Source of the DNA: Lentzea cavernae
GTDB taxonomy: Bacteria > Actinomycetota > Actinomycetes > Mycobacteriales > Pseudonocardiaceae
DNA: 64,000 bases
Direction: 5' to 3'
NCBI RefSeq assembly: GCF_014653695.1
Contig: NZ_BNAR01000002.1
Location: forward strand, 62,001 to 126,000
Part shown: positions 27,272 through 35,253 of the stretch, in pieces
Layout: the number at the start of each line of letters is the position of its first letter
Numbering within the stretch: the stretch's first letter is position 1
Notes under the pieces: model-generated
Told to the model about the DNA's origin: nothing
Databases searched by the model: none
Seen by the model: only the letters and a program-made list of their open reading frames with translations
Made by a program: the position numbers and the translations under genes

Positions 27272-28194
27272 ATGGTGCCGCGGAGTCGGTCGGCGATCGA
27301 TTGGCTCCAGGCAGGCACACGGCGGAACTGGACGGGGTTCGGCACGTCTACCACGTGGCTGGCCAGGGACCGGTGTGCGTCGCGCACTCCGGTGGCCCAG
27401 GGATCGATCCCGGCTACCTGCGAACCCCACTCCTGGAGACCGGTCTGACCATGGTCTACCTGGAACCCGCGGGTAGTGGCGGGTCCGCCTTGGTGCCCGG
27501 CGGCGACTACAGCATGCCCCGCTACGCCGGCTTCGTCCGGGACCTGGTGGATCACCTCGGTTTGCCGAAGGCTCACTTCCTCGGGCACTCCCACGGCGGC
27601 TCGGTCGGGCTCCAGTTCGCCCTGGACCATGCAGTCCGCCTGGACAAACTCGTTGTGTACGACGGAGTTCCGACGAACGGACCGGACTACGTCTCCGCCG
27701 CGACGGCGGGAATGGAACGGTTCCTGAACCGCTTCCCCGGACGACCACGTGCTCGCGAAGCGCACGACGCGTGGCACGGGATGATCTCGGGCGCGCAGCC
27801 GATAGTCGACGACAAGACCTATGTGGACGTACTGCGTCGCATGCTGCCTGCCTACTTCGCGGACTTCTGGAACTCAACGGCGGACACGGCAGCCTTCGAA
27901 CGCGCGATCGGTGCGACACACGACCCACATCGCCGTCCCAGCTCCTTCGACGTGCGAGACCGCCTGTCCTCAATTGACAGTCCCACACTCGTACTGGTGG
28001 GCGAACACGACTTCATCTGCGGCCCCGACTGGGCTGAGCTGATCGCCGACGAGGTTCCGCAAGCTTCCCTGCACCGCCTGGCCGCCAGCGCTCACTTCGC
28101 GCATCTCGAACAAGCAACGGAGTTCGCCGCCTCCGTTGCCGATTTCCTGCTCACCTCTGAACGTACGGAGCGACAACCCCAATGGATCAAGTAA
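27253..28194 (+). CDS. Alpha/beta hydrolase of the proline-iminopeptidase type
   Basis: 313 residues from GTG 27253; an in-frame TTG at 27301 would give a more usual beginning (APGRHTAELDGV) and would clear the putative operator. Oxyanion motif HSGGPGIDP, nucleophile elbow GHSHGGSVG with the catalytic Ser, acid in VGEHDFICGPDW, and His in SAHFAHLE. Likely an ester, lactone or small-peptide hydrolase in the cytoplasm. It overlaps the isochorismatase gene by 13 bp and forms an operon with it and the flavoprotein gene. Confidence 0.8.
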   Translation: MVSDNSDGAAESVGDRLAPGRHTAELDGVRHVYHVAGQGPVCVAHSGGPGIDPGYLRTPLLETGLTMVYLEPAGSGGSALVPGGDYSMPRYAGFVRDLVDHLGLPKAHFLGHSHGGSVGLQFALDHAVRLDKLVVYDGVPTNGPDYVSAATAGMERFLNRFPGRPRAREAHDAWHGMISGAQPIVDDKTYVDVLRRMLPAYFADFWNSTADTAAFERAIGATHDPHRRPSSFDVRDRLSSIDSPTLVLVGEHDFICGPDWAELIADEVPQASLHRLAASAHFAHLEQATEFAASVADFLLTSERTERQPQWIK

Positions 28195-28829
28195 CGCACT
28201 ACGACCCGGCCATGACCGGCTTGGTACTGATCGACCTGCTCAACGACTTCATCGCCGAGGACGGCAAGTTGTACCCCGCGGTGGCCGCCGCTCTCGAAGA
28301 CGGGGAGTTCGTCGCACGGCTTCGACGACTGATCGCGGGCGCCAGGGCCGCCGGGATCAAGGTCTTCTACGGTCCGCACGGGCTGGACGAGCACAGCTTC
28401 GACGACGTGCGGCAGGTGCACCCCACCTTCCGGAACGCGCTGAAGAACCAGGTGTTCTGGAAGGGCACCCACGGTGCGGACTTCTACCCCGCGTTACGAC
28501 CTGAACCTGGTGACGTGGTCGTGAGTCGTCACCGCATGTACGACTCCTTCAAGGGCACCGACCTTGAGCAGCAACTGAAGCTGGCCGGTGCCGAGAGGAT
28601 CGTCCTGGCCGGTTTCACCTCGGGAACATGTGTCGAGGGAACCGGCCGGCACGCGCTGGAGGACGGCTACCACGTCACGTTCCTCAGCGACGGCGTCGCC
28701 GATTTCGACGAAGCCAGTCATCGCGCGGCGGTGGACATCGCGTATCCCGCCTTCGGGCACGCGGTGCTGACAGTCGACGAGTTCCTGATCGCCGTGGACA
28801 AGAACGAATCACAGTCCACATCGCACTGA
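28182..28829 (+). CDS. Isochorismatase-family hydrolase
   Basis: 215 residues. Catalytic Asp in VLIDLLNDF, and the nucleophilic Cys in GFTSGTCVEGTGRHALEDGY, preceded by the family cis-peptide region. A Lys suitable for the third catalytic residue is present in the middle (KNQVFWKG). The family includes amidases and isochorismatases; the exact substrate is open. It is translated from within the end of the hydrolase gene, which suggests sequential action on one compound. Confidence 0.8.
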   Translation: MDQVTHYDPAMTGLVLIDLLNDFIAEDGKLYPAVAAALEDGEFVARLRRLIAGARAAGIKVFYGPHGLDEHSFDDVRQVHPTFRNALKNQVFWKGTHGADFYPALRPEPGDVVVSRHRMYDSFKGTDLEQQLKLAGAERIVLAGFTSGTCVEGTGRHALEDGYHVTFLSDGVADFDEASHRAAVDIAYPAFGHAVLTVDEFLIAVDKNESQSTSH

Positions 28830-28860
28830 CTGCCTGTTCGCTCTCCCCGAGGAGTCCCCG

Positions 28861-30528
28861 ATGACCACGCCACAATCGGATCCCGCCAAGCCGGTGCTCA
28901 CCGAGGCTCAGTGGGCGCGGCTGAAGAAGTACGGCACCGTACAGGAGGTGCGGGCGGGCACCTGGCTCTTCCGCGCGGGCGAGGAGTCCTGCGACCTGAT
29001 CATGGTGGAGTCGGGCGGTGTTCAGGTGCTGCGGCCGGGTGCGGCGAACCTCGACGACGCGGTGGTCGCCGACTACCAGGCCGGTCAGTTCACCGGAGAG
29101 CTCAACCTGATCACGGAGCAAGCCACGTACCTGGACGCGCGTGCCTCCCTGCCCGGCGTCATCTACCGGATCGGACCCGCCGCATTCCGCGCGATGATGA
29201 GCGAGGACACCGAACTGTCCGACCTCGTTCTGCAGACGCTGCTCGCTCGCAGGCAAAACCTGCGGTTCGGTGCGGCCTCCCACAGCGTCGAGATCCTGGG
29301 CAGTTCGGTGTCAGCGGCAGCGCTGGCGCTGCGCACTTACGCGGCACGTCAGCAGCTGCCACACGTGTGGACCGACATCGACACGCCCGAGGGCAGGACT
29401 CTCGCGGAGGCCTTCCACGCCGCGACCGCGGATCTGCCGATCGTGGTGACTTCCACCGCGGTGCTGCGCCGGGCCACCCCCGGCGAGCTGGCTCAGAACC
29501 TGGGCCTGTCCTATCAGCCGGTACCGGGGGCGGTGCACGACGTGGTGGTGATCGGAGGCGGGCCTGCCGGGCTCGCCGCCGCGGTCTACGGAGCGTCCGA
29601 AGGCCTCAAGACCCTGCTGCTCGACTCGGTGGCCGCCGGCGGTCAGGCGGCCGCGAGTTCGCGGATCGAGAACTACCTGGGCTTCACCTCGGGCATCAGC
29701 GGCGCTGAGCTCACCGCACGGGCGTCGGTGCAGGCTCAGAAGTTCGGTGCGCGCATCGCCAGTCCGTGTGAGGTGGCCCGGCTCGATCCGTGGAGTGCGG
29801 GCAACATCAGGATCGTGCTCACCGGCGGTGTGGAGATCGCCGCACGCAGTGTGGTCATCGCCAGCGGCGCGCGGTACACCTCGCTTCCGCTGGACAGGTG
29901 GACCGACTTCGAAGGGGCGGGGATCTACTACGCCGCCACCGAGATCGAGGCACGTGCGTGCGGGCCGAATCCGGTGGTGGTCGTGGGAGGTGCCAACTCG
30001 GCGGGGCAGGCGGCCCTGTACCTGGCCGGACGAGGCAGCGAGGTCACACTTGCGGTGAGGGGTGAGGATCTCGGCGCGAGAATGTCGTCCTACCTCGCCG
30101 ATCGGATCCTGGCCCACCCGAACATCGTGGTGCGCACCGGTACTCAGGTGACCGCTCTGCACGGCGGTGAGGCGCTGGAAGCGGTGACCCTCAAGGGCAA
30201 GAACGAGACGGGCGAGTTCGAGGTCCAGCAACCATGCACCGGGCTGTTCTGCTTCATCGGCGCCAGCCCGGCCACCGAGTGGATGTCCGGCATCGCGGTG
30301 GACGACCACGGCTTCATCCTGACCGATTCCCGTCTGGACGACGCCACGTTGACGGGACCGTGGGAGGATCTCGGCCGCAAGCCTCTGCCGTTCGAAACGA
30401 GTCAGCCTAGGGTGTTCGCGGCGGGCGACGTCCGTGCAGGGTCGATGAAACGGGTCGCCGCGGCTGTCGGCGAGGGTGCCAGCGCCATCAGTTCGGTGCA
30501 TTCGGCCCTGGGAGTCGCAGCCGTATGA
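28861..30528 (+). CDS. Cyclic-nucleotide-domain fused to a thioredoxin-reductase-like flavoprotein
   Basis: 555 residues, ATG after GAGGAG. Residues about 15-120 resemble a cNMP-binding/Crp-type sensor fold, and about 130-210 a thioredoxin-like module. From about 220 comes an FAD/NAD(P)H flavoprotein: VVVIGGGPAGLAAAVYGAS, GGQAAASSRIENYLGF, VVVVGGANSAGQAALYLAG, and VFAAGDVRAGSMKRVAAAVGEGA. The CxxC redox pair of true thioredoxin reductases is absent, so it cannot reduce thioredoxin in the usual way and may pass electrons to another acceptor. Last gene of its operon, followed by a strong terminator. Confidence 0.85.
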   Translation: MTTPQSDPAKPVLTEAQWARLKKYGTVQEVRAGTWLFRAGEESCDLIMVESGGVQVLRPGAANLDDAVVADYQAGQFTGELNLITEQATYLDARASLPGVIYRIGPAAFRAMMSEDTELSDLVLQTLLARRQNLRFGAASHSVEILGSSVSAAALALRTYAARQQLPHVWTDIDTPEGRTLAEAFHAATADLPIVVTSTAVLRRATPGELAQNLGLSYQPVPGAVHDVVVIGGGPAGLAAAVYGASEGLKTLLLDSVAAGGQAAASSRIENYLGFTSGISGAELTARASVQAQKFGARIASPCEVARLDPWSAGNIRIVLTGGVEIAARSVVIASGARYTSLPLDRWTDFEGAGIYYAATEIEARACGPNPVVVVGGANSAGQAALYLAGRGSEVTLAVRGEDLGARMSSYLADRILAHPNIVVRTGTQVTALHGGEALEAVTLKGKNETGEFEVQQPCTGLFCFIGASPATEWMSGIAVDDHGFILTDSRLDDATLTGPWEDLGRKPLPFETSQPRVFAAGDVRAGSMKRVAAAVGEGASAISSVHSALGVAAV

Positions 30529-30532
30529 GCAG

Positions 30533-30564
30533 CGTGCCCGGCACCTCTTCGGGTGCCGGGCACG
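30533..30564. terminator. Bidirectional stem-loop terminator
   Basis: A perfect 13-bp stem (CGTGCCCGGCACC / GGTGCCGGGCACG) with a 6-nt loop starts five bases after the flavoprotein stop. It also abuts the end of the convergent minus-strand operon at 30566, so it can serve both transcripts. Confidence 0.8.
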
Positions 30565-30565
30565 T

Positions 30566-31113
30566 TCATGTCAGGCGAAGATCCGACGCGATCTCGGCGA
30601 GACGTCGCAAGTGCTCGGCAACCGGCTCACAGGACTGGGTCAGCGTGTCCAGCGAGATGTGGGTGGCGTCGGCGTCCGTCCACCGGTCGATGTCGTCCAC
30701 TGCGCGGCTCACTTCCTCGGTCAGCCGCACGCGGCCCTCCATGCCGATGCCGGACGGATCGCGGCCAGTGCTTGCGGCGGCCGACTCGACGACCTTGATG
30801 GCTGCGTCCAATGCCGGCCCCGGAGGCAGGGTCGGGAACCATCCATCCCCGAGCCTGCCGATCCTCTTGTACGCGGCCGGACTGCGGCCAGGAAACCGAA
30901 GGTCACGAACGGTTCGTGGATGACGGTGTCGATGTCGTACGGGGCGTGCCAGGGTTGGTGCACAACAGGATCAGCTCCGACCACGTGGTCGAAGGCGGCT
31001 ATGTGCGAGAACCCGAGGCGTTCCACCTCCTGGCCGTAGGTCGTCAGCTCGTCCGGGTCACCGCTGAGATCCGCATGCGGCAGGATCACGCCGATTCGTG
31101 GCCGGCCGCTCAT
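30566..31113 (-). pseudogene. Luciferase-like (LLM) F420-type oxidoreductase with an internal deletion
   Basis: ATG 31113 overlaps the prenyl-synthase stop by 4 nt. The first ~75 residues are LLM-like (RIGVILPHADLSGDPDELTTYGQEVERLGFSHIAAFDH). They are then joined, out of frame near 30880, to the LLM C-terminus (YKRIGRLGDGWFP, then GRDPSGIGMEG and ATHISLDTL). About 120 central residues, including much of the barrel, are missing. It was once the last gene of this operon; it is very unlikely to be functional now. Confidence 0.75.
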
Positions 31114-31991
31114 CGCGTTCGGGTGAGGATGCCGGTCAGGTCGGACTCAAGGGGCTGCAGGAACGACGCGGCCTCGCCGACCGGTACGGCGGTCCTGATG
31201 GACTGGCAGTAGCCGTAGATCTCCTGCCGAGCCTCGTAGGTCAGCACCAGATCCCTGGCCTCCCTGGTCATTCCCGCGGCCAGCAGTTCCAGCACCTTCT
31301 CCCGGTCGCCGTGGTGACGTTTGAACACCAGTTCGGGCAGGCGGTTCAGCCCTCCGGTGAAGTCGCCGAACGGCTCGTGGTGATCGTCGAAGTAGTCGTC
31401 GACATCGTCGCGGACCTGGCGCACCATCCCGATCGCGCTGCCGGCCCGGGTCAGGTCCGGGTTCGGTTCGGCACCGGCGAGCAACTGACCACATTCCAGG
31501 CCGGTCGTCACGTGTGAAGCCGTGACACCAGCGATGATCTTCTCGTACCGCTCGAGCATCCAGGGTTCAAAGCCGTGATCATCGCGGGCGGCGAGATCCA
31601 GCGACTGAGCGTGGTACATCTCGCTCAGGTAGTCGTTGAACCGCAGATAGATCCTGGCCCGCGCCCAGTCCGGCGTGCCCAGACGTTCGGCTGCCCGCCG
31701 GATGCCGTCCACCGCGGCGGCGTGCAGCAGCATCGCTTCGACGATCGCTGCCTTGATCCCTTGGGACACGTGCAGTGCGGGCTTTCCCGCCCTGCTGGCG
31801 GAGTCGTCAAGGATGTCGTCGATCACGAGCATCGAGGTGTCGGACTGAGACACGGCCGAAACCTCGTCATCGGCTTCAGCGGGAAGGGTTTCCCCAGCGG
31901 CGAACAGGTATCCGATGCGGACGTAGCGGGCCAGAGACTTGTCATACGGGTGGAGCAGGTCGTCATCGTTCGGCGCCGTGTCACTGCTCAT
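31110..31991 (-). CDS. Prenyl diphosphate synthase-family protein
   Basis: 293 residues. First Asp-rich motif VIDDILDDSASRAGKPALH, second Asp-rich motif RQVRDDVDDYFDDHHE, both at the expected distance for a trans-isoprenyl diphosphate synthase. In the first motif the usual RRG is RAG. The chain is shorter than most (about 350 residues), so it may be a diverged member or a head-to-middle type enzyme. It overlaps both neighbours by 4 nt. It would supply or use allylic diphosphates for a terpenoid-like product, together with the P450 and the MpaB-type oxygenase (inference). Confidence 0.75.
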   Translation of the reverse strand: MSSDTAPNDDDLLHPYDKSLARYVRIGYLFAAGETLPAEADDEVSAVSQSDTSMLVIDDILDDSASRAGKPALHVSQGIKAAIVEAMLLHAAAVDGIRRAAERLGTPDWARARIYLRFNDYLSEMYHAQSLDLAARDDHGFEPWMLERYEKIIAGVTASHVTTGLECGQLLAGAEPNPDLTRAGSAIGMVRQVRDDVDDYFDDHHEPFGDFTGGLNRLPELVFKRHHGDREKVLELLAAGMTREARDLVLTYEARQEIYGYCQSIRTAVPVGEAASFLQPLESDLTGILTRTR

Positions 31992-32347
31992 GCCGCAGCT
32001 CCTGCCCCTGGAAACTCCGCGAGGGAGACGGGGTTGATGTGACGCACGCCGATCCTGGTCATCCAGTCGTCTCCGTCGAGCTGCCCGATCACGTAGACGG
32101 TTTTGCCGCTGCCGATCGCGTAGCCGAGTTCCCACGAGCAGTCGTTGCCGATCGGGGGCTGACAGATGACACAGGCCGCCGCGTCGATGGCCGCCCGGCA
32201 CGCCTCGGCACCGTCGGGGAAGTCGAACGTGACCTCGTCCTTGGGTTTCCACAGGGACAGTCCCAGCTTGGCCGCCAGTCGTTCGGCATCAGCCGGGTCT
32301 GTCTGCTCGTTCTTGCACTTGGCGCAGAAGTAGGCGAATTCAGTCAT
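31988..32347 (-). CDS. Nucleoside 2-deoxyribosyltransferase-like protein
   Basis: 119 residues. The C-terminal half carries the family core ACVICQPPIGNDCSWELGYAIGSGKTVYVIG, with the acidic Glu in SWELGYA at the usual catalytic place. The N-terminus has a CAKC zinc-knuckle-like pair. Such domains cleave or transfer at N-glycosidic bonds of nucleosides. Its place between a P450 and a prenyl synthase (overlaps of 8 and 3 nt) is unusual. Confidence 0.7.
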   Translation of the reverse strand: MTEFAYFCAKCKNEQTDPADAERLAAKLGLSLWKPKDEVTFDFPDGAEACRAAIDAAACVICQPPIGNDCSWELGYAIGSGKTVYVIGQLDGDDWMTRIGVRHINPVSLAEFPGAGAAA

Positions 32348-33551
32348 GGCTCGGGTGTGCTTTCAGTCGGACGCGGAGGCTGTCGATGGTGGACACTCTC
32401 GAACTCGCCACCCACGTCGGCGGCTCAGCGATGGTCAGGGTCGGGAACCGCTGGTGCAGCTCGGAAAGAGCCGTTGACACTTCCAGGCGCGCGATTCCCG
32501 AAGCGGGACAATGATGTGGTCCTGCCGAGAACGCGAGCGAGTGGTGGTTGTCCCGGCCGGGCCGGAACGTGTCCGGGTCACTGAACGCGGCGGGGTCGCG
32601 GTTGGCCGCCGCAAGCACACCACGCACCTCGGCACCAGCCGGCACGGTTCTGTCTCCGAAGGTGACGTCGTGCACGGCGATTCGTGGTGGTGCCGTGAAC
32701 ATGACGATGCCGTCGTGGCGGAGTACCTCGTCGGTGAACGCGAGCGCGCGGTGCTCGTCGCCACCCAGCCATGTGGTCCTGTCCGGATACGCGACCATCG
32801 CGCGGACGGCGTGGTTGAGCGCCGCGGAGACGGGGAGAAAACCACCGGTCCACAGACCCCACAGCACCGCCACGAGGTCGATGTCCTCGAACTCTCCGCG
32901 GCTGGAGACGAGTTCGCCGATGAGATCGGCTCGCCCGGTAACGCCTCGTTCCACAAGGGACTGTCCGAAGTAGTCCATCAGGCGCACGGTGTCGCGGTCG
33001 GCGGCCGCGAGCCGCTGTTCTGAAACCCCGTCGAAGGCGGGGATGATGGCGTTCACCGCTTCGGCCAGCCAGTCGCGATCGCGGTCTTGCACGCCCATCA
33101 GCTTCGCCAGCACACGAAGGCTGAGCGGTAGCGAGAAGCGGTGGTTGAGGTCGACCGCTTCGCCGGACCGGAGTTCGTCGGTGATCGCATCGAGGAGTTC
33201 GTCGCAGAGCAGGCTCACTTCAGTGGCGAAGTCCTGTCGTGCGGCCAGTGCCCTGGCGACCATGCGGCGCAGTTGCCGATGTTCCGGCGGATTGCGGCTG
33301 AGCAGGCTCCGCAGGTGCAGTTCCAGCGTCGGGTGGCCGACGGCGGCCGGGAACGACCTCTCGATCTCGTTCCGGTCCGGGCTGAGGAACGCGGTTCCGG
33401 TCTCCCGTAGAAGCTTCTCCACGTCTGCGTGCCTGGTGACGAGGTAGAAGCCCGCCGCGGTCAGGTGCACGGGATCCTCCCGCCGCAACTCGTCCAGGCG
33501 CGGGTAAGGGTTGTCGTGGTTGTTCGCGAGGTGGGTCAGGACGTCGATCAT
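32340..33551 (-). CDS. Cytochrome P450
   Basis: 403 residues from ATG 33551, overlapping the previous stop by 4 nt. Heme-binding loop FSAGPHHCPASGIARLE with the thiolate Cys near residue 347; ExxR helix in FTDEVLRHDG; and PERF-like region DPDTFRPGRDN. In the I-helix, the usual AGxxT is replaced by GGFLPVSA, so the conserved oxygen-activating Thr is absent. Such changes occur in P450s with unusual chemistry. Cytosolic; needs a ferredoxin partner that is not encoded here. Confidence 0.85.
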   Translation of the reverse strand: MIDVLTHLANNHDNPYPRLDELRREDPVHLTAAGFYLVTRHADVEKLLRETGTAFLSPDRNEIERSFPAAVGHPTLELHLRSLLSRNPPEHRQLRRMVARALAARQDFATEVSLLCDELLDAITDELRSGEAVDLNHRFSLPLSLRVLAKLMGVQDRDRDWLAEAVNAIIPAFDGVSEQRLAAADRDTVRLMDYFGQSLVERGVTGRADLIGELVSSRGEFEDIDLVAVLWGLWTGGFLPVSAALNHAVRAMVAYPDRTTWLGGDEHRALAFTDEVLRHDGIVMFTAPPRIAVHDVTFGDRTVPAGAEVRGVLAAANRDPAAFSDPDTFRPGRDNHHSLAFSAGPHHCPASGIARLEVSTALSELHQRFPTLTIAEPPTWVASSRVSTIDSLRVRLKAHPSHD

Positions 33552-34357
33552 CGTCGGCTCAGTCGCGTCTGGGCTTCGCGGTACTCCCGTGAGTACCGGG
33601 CGCGTTCCGGCAGCAACGGCCAGGTCGATCTGATCACTCCCGAGAGTGCCCGCAGCCTCGCGTCGTCCCGTCGTGTCCACTCGAACCCGATGCGGTCCCG
33701 CACAACTGGGTGCAGCCGGCCGAGACCGAGCCACCACATCGTCGTCCCCAGCGACTTCCGGACGAGCCGGTAGATCGGTGCGGGAACGCCAGGGACCTCG
33801 GCTGGCGGTGAGTTGCGTGCTTTCAGCAACGCCGCCGCCGCGGGTGTCACCTCCAACCGGTCCGCGCAGCCGTGGTCGAAGTACTCACGAAAGTCTGACC
33901 AGTTCTTCGGCACGTCCCGCGTGCTGACGTCGTAGAGCTCGTAGGTGGCGAGACTTTCCAGGTACAGCCGGTCCTTGTCGCCGCGACTGAGAGGCGCGGC
34001 GAACAAGTCGATGGCGTCGACCATCATGTCGAACATCGTCGCGTGGCCCCAGAAATAGGTCTCGGGTGCCAGCGCGCTGTAGCGCCGGCCGACTTCGTCG
34101 ACGCCTCGGATCGCGCTGTGACGCGACTTGATGGCGGCAGCCGTCCTGCCGAGGTGCGGCCAGTCGTAGGTCATGCCCTGGATCGCCGGCACCGATGCCG
34201 TGATGCCCTCGAACGACTGGCCGTAGAACCGGGAGTGGAACTGCACCCCGGCGCCGAGGCCAGGGTGCATCAACTGCAGTACGGCGGCTTTGACCTGCAG
34301 GAGCATGACCCGGTTGTCCCCGGCGAAGCGCCAGTGCAGGCTTTCCGGGCCGAGCAT
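33548..34357 (-). CDS. MpaB/DUF2236-family oxygenase
   Basis: 269 residues from ATG 34357; a TTG at 34369 overlapping the upstream stop is possible. Typical DUF2236 sequence: LLQVKAAVLQLMHPGLGAGVQFHSRF, and YFWGHATMFDMMVDAIDLF with conserved His. The family includes latex-clearing rubber oxygenase and fungal MpaB, which use heme to cleave or oxidise prenyl chains. This fits its place in an operon with a prenyl synthase and a P450. Confidence 0.75.
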   Translation of the reverse strand: MLGPESLHWRFAGDNRVMLLQVKAAVLQLMHPGLGAGVQFHSRFYGQSFEGITASVPAIQGMTYDWPHLGRTAAAIKSRHSAIRGVDEVGRRYSALAPETYFWGHATMFDMMVDAIDLFAAPLSRGDKDRLYLESLATYELYDVSTRDVPKNWSDFREYFDHGCADRLEVTPAAAALLKARNSPPAEVPGVPAPIYRLVRKSLGTTMWWLGLGRLHPVVRDRIGFEWTRRDDARLRALSGVIRSTWPLLPERARYSREYREAQTRLSRR

Positions 34358-34365
34358 CCGCTCGC

Positions 34366-35073
34366 TCAAGACAGAGAACCGGCCGCGTTGATGATGGCGT
34401 CGGCCACCTCGTCCGGGCGTGACACCGCGATGGAGTGCGAGCCGCCCTCGACCACGGTGACCACGGCGTCGACGCGCTTGGCCGCGTCCACCTGGTACTC
34501 CGTGGGGATCGTGTGGTCCGCGGTCGGCAGCACCCACCAAGTGGGCAGCGACTTCCAGGAAGGTTCGACCGAGAGCGGCTCCCCGAAGGCGACCGCGGCG
34601 GCAGGGCGCTGACTGACCGCCCCGATGGCCGCTTCCTCGTCGGTGACGTCGGCGGCAAAAATCTCCCGGTACTTGTCCTCCGCCAACGTGAACTCGGGCA
34701 GTTCGCTGCCGGGATAGGTCCACGGACGGAGCGCTTCGCCGAGGCCGGTGTCCGGGTATCCCTGCGTCGCGTTGAGCGCGTTCTCGCCCTTGTCGAGCGC
34801 GAACGCCGCGACGAACACCAAGCCCTTGACGTTGCCCGCGGCACCGCCCGCGTAGGTGATGACCGGACCGCCGTAGCTGTGCCCGACCAGGAGGACGTCG
34901 CCGTCGACCTGCGCGGCCTGCGAGGCCACGTACTCGCCGTCTGCGGTCAGCCCACGCAGCGGATTGGCCACCGCTCGTACCTCGACCTCCGCTTCACTCA
35001 ACCGGGTGATGACCTTCGACCACGCCGACGAGTCAGCGAAAGCGCCGTGAACCAACAGAACTGTGACGGACAT
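34366..35073 (-). CDS. Alpha/beta hydrolase, first gene of the P450/prenyl operon
   Basis: 235 residues from ATG 35073 after GAGAGGG. Oxyanion VLLVHGAFADSSAW, nucleophile GHSYGGPVI, acid in PTADHTIP and His in EGGSHSIAV. This is the MES/HNL-like esterase group (also called RsbQ-like in actinobacteria). A small esterase at the head of the operon could release or trap an acyl product. The promoter region upstream carries the CTGAGT direct repeat. Confidence 0.8.
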   Translation of the reverse strand: MSVTVLLVHGAFADSSAWSKVITRLSEAEVEVRAVANPLRGLTADGEYVASQAAQVDGDVLLVGHSYGGPVITYAGGAAGNVKGLVFVAAFALDKGENALNATQGYPDTGLGEALRPWTYPGSELPEFTLAEDKYREIFAADVTDEEAAIGAVSQRPAAAVAFGEPLSVEPSWKSLPTWWVLPTADHTIPTEYQVDAAKRVDAVVTVVEGGSHSIAVSRPDEVADAIINAAGSLS

Positions 35074-35133
35074 CTGCGCATCCCTCTCAGGTGACGGCTG
35101 TGTCCGGAGTGGACCAACCAAGTGCTACGGTAC

Positions 35134-35240
35134 CTGAGTTGTAGATTCCTATCCATGCCTGACAAGCGAGCCTTGTCACATAGAACATTCGCGCCCACGA
35201 GACAGATCCATCGACAATCTGAGTAGTAGTCTCCTATCTA
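35134..35240. promoter_or_regulatory. Direct repeat in the divergent promoter (candidate operator)
   Basis: CTGAGTTGTAGATTCCTATC (starts 35134) and CTGAGTAGTAGTCTCCTATC (starts 35219) match at 17 of 20 positions, 85 bp apart. They lie between the minus-strand hydrolase/P450 operon and the plus-strand MFS operon. One copy is placed near each start, so the same regulator could control both directions. HxlR-type regulators are the likely ligands, from their abundance here. Confidence 0.55.
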
Positions 35241-35253
35241 GAGGTGACTCCTG

